A stretch of 56,451 nt of DNA from Chitinophagaceae bacterium (GTDB lineage: Bacteria; Bacteroidota; Bacteroidia; Chitinophagales; Chitinophagaceae): NCBI GenBank assembly GCA_025449935.1, contig JANWIJ010000025.1:1-56451 (forward strand), read 5' to 3'. Position 1 is the first letter of the stretch; every line of letters begins with the position of its first letter. Both the position numbers and the translations under genes were made by a program. Positions 53,042-56,451 of the stretch are shown in pieces. Under the pieces are notes generated by a model. The model saw only the letters and a list, made by a program, of their open reading frames with translations. It was not told the DNA's origin and did no database searches.

Positions 53042-55192
53042 TTAGAAACCTTTTGAAGTTTTAAAAGGAGGCTCATCGATAAAGGGTTGATTTTTTATCC
53101 GGGTACCGGTGGCTTTAAAGATGGCATTGGCCACGGCACCCCCCGTAGGTGGAAGGGCAGGCTCACCAAGACCGGTTGGATCAATCCCATTATCTATAAA
53201 ATGCGCCTCTATTTCCGGGATTTCACTCATGCGAATCATCCGGTATTGATCAAAATTCATTTGCTCCGCTGCGCCGTCCTTAAAGGTCAGCTTGCCAAAC
53301 ATTGCATGACCATAGCCATCCACAATGCCACCCATCACCTGCTGGAGCGCACCGTTTTTGTTGACGACTTCACCACAGTCTGAAACGGCGTAAATTTTTT
53401 TCACAACGGGTTTGTTTGCCTCCATCACCACTTCACATACCTGTGCCACATAAGAGGAATGGGAAAAGTAAACGCTAAAACCCTGCGACACGCCTTTTTT
53501 TGTGCCCCACCCTGATTTTTCTGCAGCCTGTTTTATAACGGTTTCCATCCTGTCAATGCTATACTTAATTGCACCCGCCGGTTTTGTTCTTGCCTTTTGT
53601 AATAACTCTAACCTGAATTGAACGGGGTCTTTCCCGGCAGCCAGCGCCACTTCATCGAGGAAAGCCTGTTCCGCGAAAGCCAAAAAATTCGTGACAGGAG
53701 CACGCCAGGCACCCGTAGTGACCGGGGAGATATGTTCAATAGAGTCAATCACTAGATTATCAACGGCACCTGAAGGAAAATTATCCGGGCGCGTTGAGTT
53801 ATTTAAATTGATCCCTGCGCCTCTTAATTTATACCCAATCAAATTTCCTTTCTCGTCCAGGGCGGCTTCAAACCGGTAACGGACTGCAGGGCGGTAACTT
53901 CCTCCCATCATATCATCTTCCCTCGTCCATATCACTTTCACGGGTTTCTTAATGATGGAGGATAATTCAGCCGCTTCGAGTACAAAATCGAATTTAAGAC
54001 GCCGTCCAAAACCCCCGCCAAGCCGGGTAATTTCAACCGTGATTTTGTCTTCCGGTATGTTTAATAATTTGGCAGTTGCCTGCCGGGCACTGGCCGGTGT
54101 TTGAGTCGGTCCTATCAATTCCACCCCATCAGGTCGAACATCGGCAAAGAAATTCATCGGCTCCATCGCATTGTGCGGCAGGAAGGGACACTGGTATTCG
54201 CTTGTAATGATCGTAGCGGCCTGCTTAAAAGCAGTTGCGACATCACCGTCTTTCCTCCGTTCGGTTGCCTTATCACTGTTGAGCATGGATACCAATAACT
54301 GGTCATGATCGGAACTGCTTTCAATATTCCCGTCTTTTGTGTATTCAATTTTTACCGCCTTCCTGGCTTTCATGATTGCCCAGGTAGACTTTCCTACAAT
54401 GGCTACATTGTTTTTAAAAGTGACCACATCAATAATCCCCGGCATGGCTTTGGCGGCTGTCGCATCAACGGATTTGACCTTTGTCCCGAATGAGGGTGGA
54501 CGCTGGATCATCGCCATCACCATTCCTTCGCGGTAAAAATCCAAACCAAAGATTCCTTTGCCGGTAATGATCTTTTTATTTTCAACATTCCTTGGGGAGC
54601 TCCCGATAATCTTAAAATCCTTCCGGTTCTTCAGCGGAACATCGGGAGGCAGGCTGATGGCAGCTGCTTCTTCCGCGAGTTCACCATAACTTAATTTTTT
54701 TCCTGTCAGCGTATGGATCACGTAACCGTTGCTGGTGGTGCAGGCTGTTGCATCCGTGTCCCACTTTTTCGCAGCAGCAGCCACCAATAGAAACCTGGCA
54801 GATGCGCCAGCGGTTCGCAGTCTTTTCCAGGAGTGGGGAATAGCACCACTTCCCCCGGTTAGCTGCCGGTCAAATTTTGCAGTGTCAAGCGGGGCCTGCA
54901 ACACTTTCACTTTAGTCCAGTCTGCATCTAACTCTTCCGCGACGATCATCGGGAAGGAAGTCATGATGTTCTGCCCCAATTCAGGATTAGGAGAAAAAAT
55001 AGTGATAGTGCCATTGGTAGCTATGGACAAATAACTATTGAAACCCAGTTCACCTGTGAAATTGGCGGGATTCATGATGACTGATGTTCCGACTTCCGCG
55101 CTGGACCAGCTAAATCCCAGCAACAGGCCACCGCCGGCCAGGGAGGATAACTTTATAAAATCCCTTCTGCTTGTTTTATTAGGTGCAGGCAT
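53042..55192 (-). CDS. Molybdopterin-binding subunit of a xanthine dehydrogenase-family hydroxylase (IorB type)
   Basis: The 716-residue protein has a twin-arginine signal (SRRDFIKLSSLAGGGLLLGF), so it is folded with cofactor before export. It belongs to the aldehyde oxidase/xanthine dehydrogenase family in the isoquinoline 1-oxidoreductase beta-subunit branch. Blocks include LSIATNGTITIFSPNPELGQ, GGSGAIPHSWKRLRTAGASA, RLGGGFGRRLKFDFVLEAAE, GSYRPAVRYRFEA and GLGEPALPPTGGAVANAIF with the likely catalytic glutamate. It follows the 2Fe-2S subunit gene by three bases. There is no FAD subunit gene, which suggests an outside electron acceptor such as a cytochrome. Confidence 0.92.
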   Translation of the reverse strand: MPAPNKTSRRDFIKLSSLAGGGLLLGFSWSSAEVGTSVIMNPANFTGELGFNSYLSIATNGTITIFSPNPELGQNIMTSFPMIVAEELDADWTKVKVLQAPLDTAKFDRQLTGGSGAIPHSWKRLRTAGASARFLLVAAAAKKWDTDATACTTSNGYVIHTLTGKKLSYGELAEEAAAISLPPDVPLKNRKDFKIIGSSPRNVENKKIITGKGIFGLDFYREGMVMAMIQRPPSFGTKVKSVDATAAKAMPGIIDVVTFKNNVAIVGKSTWAIMKARKAVKIEYTKDGNIESSSDHDQLLVSMLNSDKATERRKDGDVATAFKQAATIITSEYQCPFLPHNAMEPMNFFADVRPDGVELIGPTQTPASARQATAKLLNIPEDKITVEITRLGGGFGRRLKFDFVLEAAELSSIIKKPVKVIWTREDDMMGGSYRPAVRYRFEAALDEKGNLIGYKLRGAGINLNNSTRPDNFPSGAVDNLVIDSIEHISPVTTGAWRAPVTNFLAFAEQAFLDEVALAAGKDPVQFRLELLQKARTKPAGAIKYSIDRMETVIKQAAEKSGWGTKKGVSQGFSVYFSHSSYVAQVCEVVMEANKPVVKKIYAVSDCGEVVNKNGALQQVMGGIVDGYGHAMFGKLTFKDGAAEQMNFDQYRMIRMSEIPEIEAHFIDNGIDPTGLGEPALPPTGGAVANAIFKATGTRIKNQPFIDEPPFKTSKGF

Positions 55193-55195
55193 AGA

Positions 55196-55654
55196 TTAGA
55201 TTTTAGTGCTGGCTAATTTAATGGCGTCGCGGATACGATGGTAGGCACCACAACGGCAAAGATTAAAATCCATGCGCTCGTCAATTTCCCCGTCTGTTGG
55301 TTTGGGATTCATTTTTAATAAAGCGACTGCCTGCATGATCTGTCCCGCCTGGCAATACCCGCATTGCGGAACATCTACTTCATCCCAGGCCAGCTGCAAC
55401 GGATGATCACCATTTACGGACAAACCTTCTATGGTGGTAATCTTTGAAGTTTTAATTTTTGAAACACGGAACCCGCATGATCTTATTGCTTTGTCATCCA
55501 CCAGTACGGTGCAGGCGCCGCATTCACCAATCCCGCAGCTGAACTTTGCGCCAACCAATCCCAGGTGGTCCCGGAGAATCCAAAGGAGGGGAGTATCCGG
55601 TTCCACATCAACCTGCCGTTCTTTTCCGTTGATATGCAGTTTGAAAATAGCCAT
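55196..55654 (-). CDS. 2Fe-2S subunit of the hydroxylase (IorA type)
   Basis: From ATG 55654 the 152-residue protein carries two 2Fe-2S clusters. The plant-type one is in CGIGECGACTVLVDD plus a later Cys (SCGFRV). The helical one is in CGYCQAGQIMQAVALL and CRCGAYHRIRDAI. It passes electrons from the molybdenum site. It has no signal peptide and probably crosses the membrane with the Tat-bearing large subunit. A longer in-frame reading to 55876 is rejected because it overlaps other coding sequence and MAIFKLHINGKERQVDVE is the normal N-terminus. Confidence 0.93.
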   Translation of the reverse strand: MAIFKLHINGKERQVDVEPDTPLLWILRDHLGLVGAKFSCGIGECGACTVLVDDKAIRSCGFRVSKIKTSKITTIEGLSVNGDHPLQLAWDEVDVPQCGYCQAGQIMQAVALLKMNPKPTDGEIDERMDFNLCRCGAYHRIRDAIKLASTKI

Positions 55655-55754
55655 GTGCCCTTTTTTGTTTCCTCTGAAGTTAAAACATAACCCTGTTTTA
55701 AAAAAATCAATTACACTAATGGCGATAAGGCATGGTTCGCGGCCCTTAATGATC

Positions 55755-56451
55755 TTATCTCCATTTAAATGCAAAATAACTGCAGGGTTTATCCGTGGCA
55801 TTGCTGATGCCATGCAGCTTACCACTTTCGGCAATATACAGGTCGCCTGGACCGGCGCGGTAGGTTTTCCCGTCAATCGTCATTTCCGTTTCTCCATCGA
55901 TCATTAAAATGATCTCCGTATCCACGTGCTGGTGCGGGGCATGACTCGGCCCTTTGGCTTTCAGGTAAGTAATGTGCATTTCATAATTTTCACACATGGC
56001 GGTGGGGCGGTCAAAGAATTTTCGTGTGCCTTTATTGTTTGTTTCTTTATAGCCCAGTGAATCATAATTTAATAATAATTCGCCACCAGCTTTCCCGCTA
56101 CGTTCCATATCCATTCGTTGCCTGGAACGAAACATTAAAACATAATAGGTAACAGGGCCATCCCCGGTGTTTTCAAATGCCTGCATTTGATGCGGTGGTA
56201 TCAGCAATACACTGCCGGGGCCGAGTATGGCTTTTCTATTTCCGATGGTGCATGCCAGGGTGCCTTCTTTAATAATGATTAGTTCCTCGATACTATCCTG
56301 TGCATGCGGGAGCCGGGGTTCAGCGCCTTTCTCCTGCGTGGTCGCATGTATTTCGAAATATTCAAATTCATTCGTGGTTCCTTCGGCGATCTTTCTTCCT
56401 TATCTTTGTTTATCTTTTTTCACCGTCAATTAGTTCCAATGATAAACACCG
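55755..56451 (-). pseudogene. Bicupin gene with two in-frame TAA codons (5' end outside window)
   Basis: The minus-strand frame that ends at 55755 (FAFKWR) continues upstream without frameshift to the window edge, apart from TAA codons at 56402-56400 and 56432-56430. The translation reads GVYHWN, stop, LTVKKDKQR, stop, GRKIAEGTTNEFEYFEIHAT and on. Cupin-type sequence continues across both stops. Domain one contains EELIIIKEGTLACTIGN and GPGSVLLIPPH; domain two contains HAPHQHVDTEIILMIDGET and YIAESGKLHGISN. No usable ATG lies between the second stop and domain one. A shortened protein from TTG 56207 would lack most of domain one. I read it as a recently inactivated gene, or two sequence errors. 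Confidence 0.7.

Noticed and set aside
56400-56432. TAA codons read as sense (recoding) in the bicupin gene
   Set aside because: Many intact genes here (sdhA, murQ, lptD) end at TAA, so genome-wide reassignment is excluded and no recoding signal is visible.

Overview
This window is bacterial chromosome from a Bacteroidota member, most likely of the Chitinophagaceae or a close relative. Supporting evidence is the SusC/SusD outer-membrane pair, a large PKD protein with a gliding-motility/type IX secretion C-terminal domain, Bacteroidota-type SdhC/SdhA/SdhB, OstA-like and LptD proteins beside an MCE protein, and several promoters of the Bacteroidota form TTTG-N19-23-TAnnTTTG. The lineage is inferred from gene content; no rRNA gene is present.

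Layout. 1-3.6 kb: the start of an S41 protease (cut by the window edge), then a sugar kinase and MurQ that together look like MurNAc recycling, then an unknown protein. 3.8-7.8 kb: the succinate dehydrogenase operon sdhC-sdhA-sdhB, with a small four-helix-bundle (S23/IVP family) cassette bounded by 34-bp inverted repeats placed exactly between sdhA and sdhB. 7.9-19.3 kb: oligopeptidase B-like lipoprotein, a small secreted protein, a PKD/T9SS protein, a 1158-residue surface protein, YchF and a SpmA-SpmB fusion. 19.3-25.8 kb: DUF4397 lipoprotein, SusD, SusC and a DeoR-type regulator, all on the minus strand. 26-34.7 kb: envelope block with OstA-like protein, MCE protein, cell-wall amidase, divergent LptD, then PlsC and Ung, followed by tRNA-Arg(UCU). 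35.6-40.3 kb: hutH and hutU separated by deoD and by two different repeat clusters. 40.4-47.8 kb: response regulator, kelch protein, small membrane protein, GNAT, DinB, CbpA/CbpM chaperone pair, flavin-dependent oxidoreductase and EcsC. 48-56.4 kb: an accessory-looking stretch of secreted cupin and NTF2-like proteins, a C45 peptidase, a two-subunit molybdenum hydroxylase (IorA/IorB type), and a bicupin gene with two in-frame TAA codons that looks recently inactivated.

Most striking is the cassette in the sdh operon. Its ORF starts and stops exactly at the inner ends of the inverted repeats, which are built of degenerate octamers (AATTTNNN). This is the plan of the intervening sequences found in bacterial 23S rRNA genes (S23 ORF closed by a base-paired stem), but here it sits inside an mRNA operon. 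Second is a 304-nt intergenic element upstream of hutU made of consecutive perfect hairpins, one of them nested and capped by a GAAA tetraloop. Other items are two heptamer arrays, a four-unit 18-bp array after hutH, and a terminator hairpin inside the coding end of a convergent gene.
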